Source of the DNA: Hyalomma asiaticum
Lineage: Eukaryota; Arthropoda; Arachnida; Ixodida; Ixodidae
Length of the DNA stretch: 64,000 nucleotides
NCBI GenBank assembly: GCA_013339685.2
Contig: CM023489.1
Location: 60,057,039 to 60,121,038 of the forward strand
Direction: 5' to 3'
The notes under the pieces were generated by a model. It had not been told where the DNA came from. It ran no database searches and saw only the letters and a list, made by a program, of their open reading frames with translations. This document shows positions 43,877-53,199 of this stretch, piece by piece. The position numbers were made by a program, and so were the translations under genes. Numbering within the stretch: position 1 is the stretch's first letter; every line of letters begins with the position of its first letter.

Positions 43877-43949
43877 GGGCCCCACCCTGAACTGCCTTTA
43901 ATTTTTGTTTTCTTATTAAAGTTTTTTCCTGCTCCTCCTCCTCCTCGCA

Positions 43950-44243
43950 TTATCAAGCAGAAACAATTGCTGAGCATTCCGTCGGGTTTGCTGCTGCCTG
44001 GCCCACTCGCGAACAAAGGTGGTGCGAGGCTTTTTATAAGAGCTTGAGGGTCCACGTGACATGACGTCGCGGAAGTCCAATGCCAGACAGGTAGCGTAAC
44101 AAAGGGGAGTGGCACCACGTGGCCGATGCAGCTATCCGCACGTGCCTCTCACTTTGGTTCGTGGGCGCGTGTCCATTCCTTGCTTGTAACAGCAGCTGAA
44201 GCGTGGTCCTCCGTGAGTGCTGTCCTCCGAGAAAAAAAATTAC
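43950..44243 (+). repeat. Direct repeat R, copy 2
   Basis: Partner of 40196-40488. It begins just after the LINE tail and ends in GAGAAAAAAAA, directly against the composite repeat. A third, shorter copy begins at about 45078. Confidence 0.85.
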
Positions 44244-44413
44244 AGCATATCCACGTAGTGAATGATGATGAGTGGGCGAAGCTCGGGAGATTCATCGTGG
44301 TCGTGCCGAGTTCCAGATTAATTTAGTGAACGCGCACGCTACGAATCCTCATGGTTCAACTACGCACAAGTGAAATCTCCCACCGGCACTTCATTGCAAA
44401 TCAAGATCCAGTG

Positions 44414-44415
<2 letters not shown>

Positions 44416-44484
<69 letters not shown>
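44416..44484. repeat. (AT)n microsatellite
   Basis: About 34 dinucleotide units at the same position in the composite repeat as 31523-31579. Confidence 0.97.
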
Positions 44485-44486
<2 letters not shown>

Positions 44487-44692
44487 GTTGCCGGCGAACG
44501 CTTCTACAATGCGAGCAGTCGGTATTTCTCAATCAAGAAACTCGCTAGGAGACGCTGCCTGCGCCAACGTTGTCTCTCGCGGGTGAGGGCGCGTTCTCCT
44601 TCTTTGCGAGCTGGTACAGCATTGTAGGGAGCACGGCTAAGCGTCCGTGGGGGTGGGGGAAAGGGAGTGAGAGAGATAGAGAGGAGAGAAAG

Positions 44693-44876
44693 GCCGTAAT
44701 GGAGGGCTCCGGAAATTCAGACCACCTGGGGTTCTTTAACGTGCACTGACAACGCACAGTACATGGGCCTCTGGCATTTTCGCCTCCATCGAAAATGCGA
44801 CCGCCGCGGTCAGGATCGAACCCGCGTATTTTGGGTGGCAGCCGAGTACCGTAAGCACTACACCACCGCGGTGGAC
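44693..44876 (-). mobile_element. tRNA-derived SINE, copy C (embedded)
   Basis: On the minus strand GGTTCGATCC provides box B and GTGGTGTAGTGCTTACGGT the box A region. The body includes CCCCAGGTGGTCTGAATTTC. There is no target-site duplication of its own inside this repeat copy, as expected if it was carried along. Confidence 0.85.
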
Positions 44877-45077
44877 AAGCGTTTCCATAGCCAACGCGTG
44901 TATTTCGCTCTCTCTCTCTCAAGACAGCAGAGGCACGCGCCGGGAGAGAGAGATGCACGCACCGGGAAGCACGCGCCGTGGGCGAGGGCGTGCCTCCCGG
45001 CCCCCGGGTGGTTACTACATACATAAGGCAGGGGAAGAACGACCCTTAAGGAGCTTCGCCCCTAAAACACCTACAAG

Positions 45078-45139
45078 CCGCATTATAAAGCAGAAACGGT
45101 TGCTGAGCATTCCGTCGGGTTTGCTGTTGCCTGGCCCAT
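45078..45139 (+). repeat. Direct repeat R, truncated copy 3
   Basis: GCATTATAAAGCAGAAACGG to GCCTGGCCCATTG matches the first 60 bp of copies 1 and 2, then stops at the gypsy 3 boundary. Confidence 0.8.
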
Positions 45140-45889
45140 TGAAAGATGTGTCGAATGCCTACTATGCCCCAGCTGAAGCGACCCGGAACGACCGATCCAG
45201 TATCTTAAGGGCTTATGATCGGTGTATATGGTGAAAGATCGCTATTCGATAGATTTACGGAAATGTGGCACTCCGAGGAAAGGGGTAAATAGTGGCGAGG
45301 AGTTGATGACCCAGCGCACTCTACCAGGTTGGGGCTAGGCGCATAGGCTTCGAAAAAGAATGAGAAGGGCAGCCACTCTCCGAGAACTTGCTTTTGAAGG
45401 ACGGGTGTTACAGATGAACTTGATGCGTCTCTCATTAGTGCCAGTGAGCAGTCAGGATTTGAGTGAGCGAGGAGCATGGCTTCGGCCAAGGCACCTTATT
45501 AATTGCTTGAAAAGCGTCGTTCGCAGCGCCTTCCCAGGCAACAGTTGCCGGCCGCTGGTTGCCACCAAGGAAGTGGTCGAATGATTCCAGGCGTATGACA
45601 CATTCTCTGATGCAACGGCGGAAAATTTTCGCCAAAGCGAAAAACTGGCGTAGCTACGTAAGACAAGTCGGCCTGGGAAGCTTGACGACTGCTTTGACCT
45701 AATCGGGAGGGACTCAAATGCCGCTACTGTCGACTTGATCGCCGAGGAATGCGAGAGCGTGCGCTCCGAGCTCACTTTCCCGCTGTTGATCACAATTCCG
45801 TTTGCTGCAAGCCGATAGAAGAGAAGGCGATGGTGTTGCATGTCCTGCTATGTGGATAATCTTGTAACCAGAAGATCGTCTATGTTAGC
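45140..45889 (-). pseudogene. Gypsy 3 RT motif C to RNase H
   Basis: At the right edge the minus strand reads ANIDDLLVT, the RT catalytic motif C, continuing into FYRLAANGIVINSGK. Broken frames then give the connection (ECVIRLESFDHFLGGNQRPA) and RNase H with LALMRDASSSSVTPVLQKQV and GEWLPFSFF. It ends at repeat R, so integrase is missing. The other half of the element is at 48950-50500. Confidence 0.78.
45885..45889 (+). repeat. Target-site duplication, left
   Basis: TTAGC immediately precedes the left LTR at 45890 and is repeated exactly at 48945-48949. Confidence 0.95.
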
Positions 45890-46078
45890 TGTGATAACGG
45901 CTAGCAAACGAGCTGTGATGTAAAACCGACGTCATGATCAAGCGCTTTAAAAAGGAGAGCCTTCATTCAATAAACAGCATTCGTTCCTGTGTGGTTCTGG
46001 CGTTCGTGTCGTTCCTGTCTCGTGCGGCGTTCGTGTCCGGCGTTCGTGTCTGGGTCCGGCGTTCGTGGCGATAGAACA
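45890..46078 (+). repeat. Element 5 left LTR
   Basis: 189 bp, TG...CA ends, with AATAAA at 45969-45974 and tandem GGCGTTCGTGTC motifs toward its 3' side. Confidence 0.95.
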
Positions 46079-46080
46079 AC

Positions 46081-46097
46081 TGGCGACGAGGACGGGA
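46081..46097 (+). promoter_or_regulatory. Primer binding site
   Basis: TGGCGACGAGGACGGGA sits 2 bp inside the left LTR and begins with TGG, as expected for a site complementary to a tRNA 3' CCA end. The tRNA was not identified. Confidence 0.7.
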
Positions 46098-46104
46098 TGA
46101 TAGT

Positions 46105-46990
46105 ATGATCCTGAAGCAAGCACCCGGCATAGCGGTCGAAGCGGAACGGACGGCTAGGCCAAGAAAAGACGGCAAGCGTTTCAAAATGGCTATTCCACTA
46201 GCTTCGCAACGTTTCGGAAGCATGCCAGAGTTTAACCCGAGCAACGATAACATCAAGTCGTATTTCGAGAGGTTTGAGAACTTTGTGGCACTTAATGAGG
46301 TTCCGGAGACAAAGAAGCTGAGACTGTTCTTGAACGTAGTAGGAAGCACAGTGTACGGGGAGCTCCAGAAAATTTTAGTTCCTGACAGACCTACTGACAA
46401 AACCTCCGCAGAAATACAGGAGGTTCTAGAACAACACTACAGTCCTGAGTATTCTGTAATCGCCGAGCGTTGCAAGTTCAACAAACGCATGCAGAAGGAA
46501 GCGGAATGCATTAAAGACTTCATGACAGAATTGAAACACCTGGCGCGTAACTGCGAGTTCAATGCGTCTAAACGATACGTTAAGGGACCGACTCGTGGCA
46601 GGATTGCGCGACCAAGAGACGCAAAGGATATTGTTCGCAACTGAAAACTTAATCTTTGAAAAAGCGTGCATTGCACTTGAAAAAGAACTTGCTGCCAAGC
46701 AAACCATGGAGCTACATTCTAAAGCAGAATGCTCGACCGATACTTATGCGGTCAGTAGGAAAACTCAAGCAAAAACCAGGCTGTCGGCACGTAAAAACGA
46801 AAGGGGTCAAAAGAAGACCACTTGTTATCGCTGTGGGAAAGGGCACGACGCAGACAAGTGCTGGTATCGCAACGTGAAGTGCCGCGCATGTGCTGAAACA
46901 GGGCACATGAAAACGATGTGTCGGAAAACCAAAAACCGTCCGGCGAACTACGCTGAAGCGACCGACGTGGAATCGGACGATTCCAAGAGG
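46105..46990 (+). pseudogene. Element 5 gag with tandem zinc knuckles
   Basis: The frame from 46105 (alternative ATG at 46186) covers capsid-like sequence: YFERFENFVALNEVPETKKL, FLNVVGSTVYGELQKI and an EQHYSPEYSVIAERCKFN block. A frameshift near 46560-46620 moves the reading to the 46562 frame, with RDRLVAGLRDQETQRILFA and then two knuckles. These are CYRCGKGHDADKC, one residue short before the His, and CRACAETGHMKTMC. Gag packages element RNA into particles. Confidence 0.85.
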
Positions 46991-47690
46991 TATCACGTCG
47001 TGATGTGTGCTAGAGATGGGAAACGAGGCTACAAAGTGTCTTTGTTGATTGAAGGGAAGCCTATTTCTATGCTCTTGGATGCGGGCGCAGCTGTCACATT
47101 GATGCCTGAAAGTACGTTCAAGCGGTGGTTTTCGCAAACTGCATGCAAACCAACAAAGGCAGTGTTAAAAACTTATACAGGACAGCCTGTAAAGTTGAGA
47201 GGACAGGCGACCGTAACCGTCGAGCATAACAGCTGCAGAACGGAGCTTCCGCTACATATAGTAGAGGACCACGGCAAGGCTATGCCTACGCTCCTAGGTC
47301 GAGATTGGCTTGAAGAGTTGCAACTTGACTGGAATACCGTCAGTGCTGTCACACAAAGCGCGGATGTCAGTTCTCTGCGGGAAAAAATTCCAGAAGTCTT
47401 CTGTACGACACCGGGAGTAGTTCGCAACTTCGAAGCCAAGATAGCCACAGACCCAAATGCTACGCCTGTGTTCTGCAAAGCCAGGTCTATGCCTTTCGCT
47501 ACTAAAGAGGCAGTCAGCGAAGAACTCAGGAAACTAGAGAGTCAAGGCATCTTAAAGAAATTAACTGCGAGCAAGTGGGCGACTCCCATCGTACCAGTTC
47601 CGAAGCGTGGAGGCGGAATCAGAATTTGCGGAGACTACAAAGTAACATTCAATCAAGTACTGAAAACTGATTTTTACCCAAGAAATTGTA
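46991..47690 (+). pseudogene. Element 5 protease and RT N-terminus
   Basis: The open frame continues from gag. LLDAGAAVTLMPESTF (about 47075-47120) is the retropepsin site with DAG where DTG/DSG is expected. TLLGRDWLEELQLDW follows at the protease end. Then RT fingers begin: EELRKLESQGILKKLTASKW, VPKRGGGIRICGDYK. At about 47680 the sequence jumps to the integrase, so palm, RNase H and the integrase N-terminal half are deleted. Confidence 0.88.
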
Positions 47691-48653
47691 ACCGACAACG
47701 ATCCACAGTTTACTTCGGATGACTTTGGAGAGTTCTTGAGGCACAGGGGTATCAAGCATACTAGGACCCCTCCTTATCATGCCGCTTCCAATGGAGCAGC
47801 AGAAAGACAGGTAAGAACGACCAAGGAAGCTCTCTTGAAGCAGGTTCTGAGCAATCAGAATGCTGGAGTGAAGAATACTATACACGAATGCCTCAACAAA
47901 TTTCTTTTGTCTTATAGAAACACCCCACACTCGATTACTTCCCGGACGCCTGCTGAAGTTTTCCTTAAGCGCCTGCCCCGAATTACATTGTCTCTTCTTA
48001 AACCAAGGTTTGCAGGAGACATGGCGGAGCACCTGAATGAGGACACGGAGCGACGTAATCGCCACAGAGGACCCGCTGAATTTTTCTCCGTTGGAGACAG
48101 AGTGTACGTAAAGACCACACGTGGTGAGCCGGTATCATGGCAAGAAGGTACGGTTGAGCAAGTTGTTAGCCCAGTCACGTACATGATTAGGGTTCAAGGG
48201 CGACTGCAGTTCACTCACGTGGATCACTTGCGACAGAGGGAAACTAGCGTACGGACGGAAGTCCCTAGTAATGCGGCATCCGCAACTAGTTCGCAGAATG
48301 ATGGAGGAATCCGCCCAGGAGAATCAAGAGTGCCAAGAAGCCTTTTGCAGGATTCGTCTTCTCGAGAGGTCTTTTCGAAAGGCAACGTGTCAAGCGAACC
48401 TTGGCCAAGAAGACAAGATCCAACTCCGACAACCTCATCAGAGCTAAGAGATTCAAACGACAACCAGACTGCCCAGGTTCTACCACCAAAACTACCGCTA
48501 GACGCGTCATCAGTTACAGAAAGAGGGAATGCAGGGCTTAACAAAACCGGATCCAGCTCCGCAGCTGTTGAGCAGCCTATTCCCACAGGCAACGAGTCAT
48601 CGCCAGCATTACCGCGACGAGGCACCCGCGTGCGGAAGCCTCCCGAGCGGTAG
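47690..48653 (+). pseudogene. Element 5 integrase C-terminal half
   Basis: It begins just before TDNDPQFTSDDF, the second catalytic Asp block (frame break near 47735). RHRGIKHTRTPPYHAASNGA and AERQVRTTKEALLKQ, which contains the catalytic Glu, follow in a 305-codon open frame. The tail has YRNTPHSITSRTPAEVFLKR, VGDRVYVKTTRGEPVSWQEG and a Ser/Pro-rich end with TRVRKPPER. The N-terminal zinc domain and first Asp are missing. Confidence 0.88.
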
Positions 48654-48710
48654 GCTGCTGAAGACTTCACGAAAAGAACAAGTCGAAATTCAAATGACTG
48701 TTGTTTCACT

Positions 48711-48723
48711 AAGAAGGGAAGGG
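48711..48723 (+). promoter_or_regulatory. Polypurine tract
   Basis: AAGAAGGGAAGGG lies immediately before the right LTR and would prime plus-strand DNA synthesis. Confidence 0.85.
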
Positions 48724-48944
48724 TGTGATATCGGCTGGCAAACGAGCTGTGACGTAAGACCGACGTCACGATCAAGCGCTTTAAAAAGCAGAGCCTTCAT
48801 TCAATAAACAGCATTCGTTCCTGCGTGGTTCTGGCGTTCGTGTCGTTCCTGTCTGGTGCGGCGTTCGTGTCCGGCGTTCGTGTCTGAGTGCGGCGTTCGT
48901 GTCCGGCGTTCGTGTCTGGGTCCGGCGTTCGTGGCGATAGAACA
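48724..48944 (+). repeat. Element 5 right LTR
   Basis: 221 bp, same ends as the left LTR. It carries an extra unit of about 32 bp in the GGCGTTCGTGTC repeat region, plus scattered substitutions. Confidence 0.95.
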
Positions 48945-48949
48945 TTAGC
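48945..48949 (+). repeat. Target-site duplication, right
   Basis: TTAGC directly follows the right LTR, identical to 45885-45889. Confidence 0.95.
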
Positions 48950-50500
48950 AAACACGAAGGGAGCATGCGCATCACGGTTTCGATGAAGAGCTGGTACGTT
49001 TGTGCGGAATTCCGGAGTCCGAATGTCATGAGCAGAAATTGGAAAAGTGCAATATTTGGTGATGGCGATTTTAACGACGTGTTTTCCGGCCACGGGTATT
49101 TGGTGGCATGCCTGAACAAGATTAGCTGGGGGAAGCAGCTGAAGCCCAACTGCTGGAAGGTTGTATGGTGTAGTCGCTATGGACGACAGAATACAGGTGG
49201 CCATAATGGTATTATATTGCGCTCAATAGCGTACGCGATGGTTTGAGTGCAATGTAAAGCCGTTAGTTGGGACGAATATTGTTTTGTAAGATTGCGAGCG
49301 GTCTGAGGCAACAGTATCACACAAAGGCACCACACCGGTAGCTGCACCCGTATCGACACCTTGAACACCTAGGCTTGTTGTGGTGTTTCTCGCTGAGGTC
49401 GACCGGGGTTCCGGACCAGGAGATGTTTCTCGCTGAGGTCGACCAGCGTTCCGTGCTTGGCAGAAAAATCCGCTGGCGACAAAAACCTGACGTCGGTGCA
49501 AGAACACCCACACCAGAACAGCCTTCGAAGCCCCATGTTCAGTGCTGTTCCTATCCACGTCTTGTACATGAAATATGGCAGGCCGAGTACGTTGTGACCG
49601 TGTGGCTCGGAGCACGCCGAAGTGGGCTTCGGTGTGCATGATAAAGTTCTGTGCGGTGGTGCGGTAGGTGACATGGAAGAGGCAGTAATCTTCAGGGCCT
49701 TGAACACTTGTTGTCACTAGTGCTCAGCTGGCGCGTTTCCCGTCTACGTGCATGGGAAGCAGCAGTGGCGAGACTCGCCACTGCTACCGGCGTATACCGG
49801 CAGACTCACTATGATCTCTTTCTCCCTTCATGACGGCGGGCAGTTGGGGATCGCCCGCGCTGTCGGCAACAGCGTGGAGAATGGTCTCATCGTGTAGCTG
49901 CCCCGAGTATCTCTTGAAGCCTATTGCAGTAGTCATTTTGGGCAGGAGAGGCGACAATGAAGACAATATGGAAGGATTGTTGAGGACGGCGACGTGTTGC
50001 GTTTACCCTTCCATTACTTGTCGGCTAGTGCGGTGAGGGAAGACAGGTCCATGGTCGAAGCAGTGACCAGCACGATTTGCGCATTTGAAGGCAGACACTG
50101 GAAGAACAACTCGCGTAACACTGCATTGTACATCGCGTGTGCGCGCTAGCCGAGGAGCTGCTGTATCTGTGTTGTGTGAGCCTCAGGGCGGCGACATCCG
50201 CATTCGAGAGCAAGCTGTTGGATGTGCGTGTTTTCTAATGCGTCGGCTCCGTCGAGCAGCACTGCTTTCAGTTCGTCTGGCGGGCCGTCGAAAGGTCGAT
50301 GCTGAAGATGACAAGACGTCGGATGCCAAGCCGTCGGTGCCAAGACGTCGGAAGACGCCAAGACGTCGATTCTGGGTCGATGCCAAGACATCGGAGACCT
50401 CTTCTGCGGGGGCCGTGGCAGTAAACTGACGACTCTGGGGATGTGGATTTGTGATTCCAACTGCATGAACCAAACTGTAGGGTTGATGAAAGAATAATTT
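48950..50500 (-). pseudogene. Gypsy 3 gag, protease and RT up to motif C
   Basis: Minus-strand frames give, from high to low coordinate: a gag capsid end with QQLLG (near 50150), LREL-like and SSLTALAD-like blocks (50100-50040), a protease with GVDTGAATGVVPL (DTG intact, about 49350), and RT with CHQIPVAG, FLLMTFGLRNSAQTYQLFIE and PFVFAN at the edge of the insertion. Many frameshifts. The RT continues at 45889 on the other side of element 5. No LTR was identified. Confidence 0.72.
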
Positions 50501-50809
50501 AGCATCTACGCATTGCTAATTCCCAACTGGTAAGAATGGTATTGACAACGGGTGGATGATAATTTCCCCTTTCATGAATGTTACTCCACCTTGCAGGCTT
50601 CTGCGGAGCTCATTTGCCAAACGGTAGGGTTGTGTTCTCAGAGTGGCAAATGGAGGGATACTGCAGCAGCTGCGTCAGCGTTTGTGTTTGCAGCTACCGA
50701 ATTCTCGCCGACGTTAAGCGAGGTAGACAGATCTTGTGGTAAAGTGGCTCCTTGCATAAGTTGTACTTGTGGTTCCGCGAGGAACATGGGTCTAACTTAG
50801 TTGGCGCTA

Positions 50810-51147
50810 GTGTCACGTCATCATCATCATCATAAGCAGCAGCAGCAGCCTGTCTATGCCCAATGCAGGGCAAATGCCTCTCCCATGGATCTCCAATTTT
50901 CCCTGTCCTGTGCTAACTGGCCCCAATTTATCCCCGCAAACTTCCTGATCTCATTTGCCCACCTAACTTTCGGCCGCCCCCTGCTATGCTTGCCTTCTCT
51001 AGGAATTCATTCTGTTACCCTTAATGACCAGCGGTTGTCTTGTCTTCGCATTACATGGCCCGCCCATGCCCATTTCTTCTTAATTTCTATTATGTCCCGA
51101 ACACGCGTTTGTTCCCTAACCAAATCCGATCTCTTTATGTCCCTGTG
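50810..51147 (-). pseudogene. RTE-like LINE, 3' part
   Basis: Minus-strand translation reads RSDLVREQTRVRDIIEIKKK, WAWAGHVMRRQDNRWSLRVT, then GRPKVRWANEIRKFAG, the conserved C-terminal region of RTE-type RTs. A (TGATGA)n-like stretch at 50817-50833 is its 3' tail. It is continuous with 52166-52715 if the intervening insertion is removed. Confidence 0.82.
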
Positions 51148-51148
51148 A

Positions 51149-52165
51149 TGTGTGATGTGCGCGGTTTTAAAAAGTGCGCGTGAAAAATGTGAATGAAGGG
51201 GAAAAAGAACCAAAACGACCTAAGACGCTAGCGGACCAGAAAACAACCATGAATTAAGGACGAAAAAGACGAAGAACAACGAAAGGCGGGGCGTTGCAAA
51301 ATGAAATAGAATAATGAAATGAAGCAACCAATCAGCAACACCCACGACGTTGGCGTTCCCAATGGCCAATAGCTGGTGAACACGGGAACACAGCGGTGGC
51401 CACTCAAAGAGTAACGAATAAGCAGAAGCGAAAGAAAAGCGAGCGGCCTCGGATTCTTCGAGAGGTTCCACGAAAGAGTTTTCCAGGAAGGAGAGTTCGA
51501 GGAAGGCAGCGGATCGTCCACCGGCCCGGGCGTTGAAGACGGCAGTCGGGTTCCGGACCCGAGCCACAAGGGCTTCACCCGACCGGGGCCTCCTGCTGAC
51601 CTGATCCCAGCTATCGGAACCCCAGCGACTCGCTAGCTCCAGGCGAGGGCTTGCTGAATTCTTATGCCCGCAGGCATAGTGTGAACAGTCGGGCTGCGGG
51701 CCCGAGTTCCACACCGAGACGCCTGGCCAAGATGCCGGTACCATATCATCGAGCTGCCTAACCGCCCACGTCCTCCGTCGCCATCAAACATCTGGCATCG
51801 TGTTCTTCGTAGGTCTGCTGCACTTCGCTCATTTGTCTTCAGTCAACCTCATCGACGATTTGGTGAGCCATCCATTTATGCCGCGTCACCTCTGCACATC
51901 ACTGCCGGACCCATGCCCACTAATATGTCAGGACTCGCGTAGGAGTTATAGAGACTTTATTAGAACGCGCTGTTTTCCTAATTGTGAGATGTCCTTTTTT
52001 GTCCTTCAGGTGCTTGTTGTTTAGCTTTCCTTTCTTTGCTTTAGTTTAAATTAAAAGCCTTGTGTGTTGTTGTGTGAAAAACGGCTTTGTCCTCATTTAG
52101 ACTCTCGGAGGCTTCGCCTGAGAGAGTCGTCCGAAACCAAGTCTATAAAAGAACCTGCATAAAAT
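51149..52165 (+). mobile_element. LTR-like insertion in the RTE LINE
   Basis: About 1.0 kb of non-coding sequence separates two parts of one RTE reading region. It starts TGTGATGTGCGCGG and includes a TTAAATTAAAAGCC stretch near 52050. Size, lack of coding capacity and the TG start suggest a solo LTR, but no duplication was demonstrated and the right edge is uncertain. Confidence 0.5.
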
Positions 52166-52715
52166 AATATCATCACAGTCCCTTAAGGTTACACCTACCA
52201 TTTTCCGTTCCATAGCTCGCTGCGTCATTCTCAATTTAAGCTGATCCCTCTTAGCCTTTAAGTTTCGGCCCCGTAGGTGAGTACCGGTAAGCTACAGCTG
52301 TCACACACTTTCCTCTTCAGAGAAAATGGTTAGCTACCACGCATTATCTGATAATGCTTTCCGTTGAACTCCGCCCCATTCTAATCCTCCTAATTATCTC
52401 AGCCTCAAGATTCGGATTAGGGGTCACTACCTGGCCTGAGTAGCCATATTCACTTACGAATTTTAATGCATCGCCAGCCATCTGAAATCGCTGAGGTCGC
52501 CAAGGCTGTTGAACATTACTTTGGTTTTCTGCATATTAATTTTCAGGCGCACTGTTATACTTTGCCTGTTTAGGTCAGTAATCATGCTTTGTAATTAATC
52601 TTCCGAGTTACTTAGCAAGCCTATATCGTCAGCAAATCTGAGGTTACTGAGGTATTCCCCATTAGCCCTTCCACCCAGCTGTTCCCAATCGAGTGTTAAA
52701 TACTTCTTGTAGTGT
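52166..52715 (-). pseudogene. RTE-like LINE, RT part
   Basis: Minus-strand translation gives NLRFADDIGLLSK (motif C with both Asp, about 52650-52610), INMQKTKVMFNSLG, then VCDSCSLPVLTYGAETLRA and LRMTQRAMERKMVGVTLRD. This is the RTE/BovB RT C-terminal half. Stops are frequent. The 5' truncation lies near 52715, at the boundary with the BEL element. Confidence 0.8.
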
Positions 52716-52719
52716 CATG

Positions 52720-53115
52720 CACTGGTCACCAATCTGTAGAGCGCGTCCGCGCAGCATCGACAACGACGGCTTCTGCTAAGGAACTGAATCTTTATTCTCA
52801 GTCCTGTCACTTGACTGAGAGGGTGCTGCGGAGCGACACGAGAGAGAGAAGGAAAAGAAACAAGCCCTGGCAAGTATGAAAGATGGCTCTGTGGCCAAAG
52901 GTGGCACGGCCGCCACCGATAACACAGCTGATAACACAGCCAATGGGACCACTCGTGACACAGATGCTGAGTGGTTTTTTGTTTGTCCTAGCCATATACA
53001 GCTTTTTCTGTAAAAAGAACAGATGGCTTCATGTCCGCGAGTGAGCCGCACCTCGTGAGGAGCAATCACGATGATAAACGTCGTCTGCTAGGTTGATGAA
53101 GACGAAGTTGCAGCA
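52720..53115 (-). repeat. BEL/Pao element, divergent 3' LTR
   Basis: Its right part (53020-53115) matches the 5' LTR at 59010-59113, including GAGGAGCAATCACGATGA-like and TCTGCTAGGTTG sequence and the same outer end. The remaining part differs, so the LTRs are rearranged or of different subtypes. AATAAAG on the minus strand near 52790 may be its polyadenylation signal. Confidence 0.5.
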
Positions 53116-53199
53116 TCTTCCCGCGCCCAAGAGATGGCGTCACTCGACTTCCAGTAGGTAGAGCATTTGAACAGGACGGTTGAGTTCTGCTCCGCGTGC

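Larger units (their letters stand above)
40489..43935 (+). mobile_element. I-like LINE, best preserved copy (copy 3)
   Basis: It begins at the last residues of the endonuclease (ITDW near 40516) and runs through the linker, RT, RNase H and C-terminal Cys/His module to a stop at 43876. The tail TTATTAAAGTTTT is followed by (CTC)n-like sequence. It is 5'-truncated, flanked by repeat R on both sides, and split at 43087-43615 by a CR1-like LINE 3' end. RT is open for 634 codons; RNase H has a few breaks. Confidence 0.88.
44243..45068 (-). mobile_element. Composite AT-tract/SINE repeat, copy 2
   Basis: The fuller of two copies. The left end motif GAGTGGGCGAAGCTCGGGAG (44269-44288) is matched inversely by GGAGCTTCGCCCCTA (45050-45064), giving short terminal inverted repeats. 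Between them lie (AT)n at 44416-44484, the GCGAGCAGTCGG segment, the embedded SINE, a GA-rich stretch and TTAAGGAGCTTCGCCCC. It is probably a non-autonomous DNA transposon; no transposase is present. Confidence 0.7.
45890..48944 (+). mobile_element. Ty3/gypsy LTR element 5, internally deleted, with TSD
   Basis: Two LTRs (189 and 221 bp), starting TGTGATA and ending GATAGAACA, flank a gag-pol region and are bounded by a perfect 5-bp TTAGC duplication. A primer-binding-like TGGCGACGAGGACGGGA follows 2 bp after the left LTR, and a purine tract AAGAAGGGAAGGG precedes the right LTR. Gag, zinc knuckles, protease and the RT start are followed directly by the integrase C-terminal half. The pol type resembles the K02A2.6-like class often annotated in arthropods. 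Confidence 0.93.

Noticed and set aside
45963..46400. 145-codon minus-strand frame across the LTR
   Set aside because: It is a shadow of the LTR repeat region and gag on the opposite strand; the same pattern recurs at 48781-49149.
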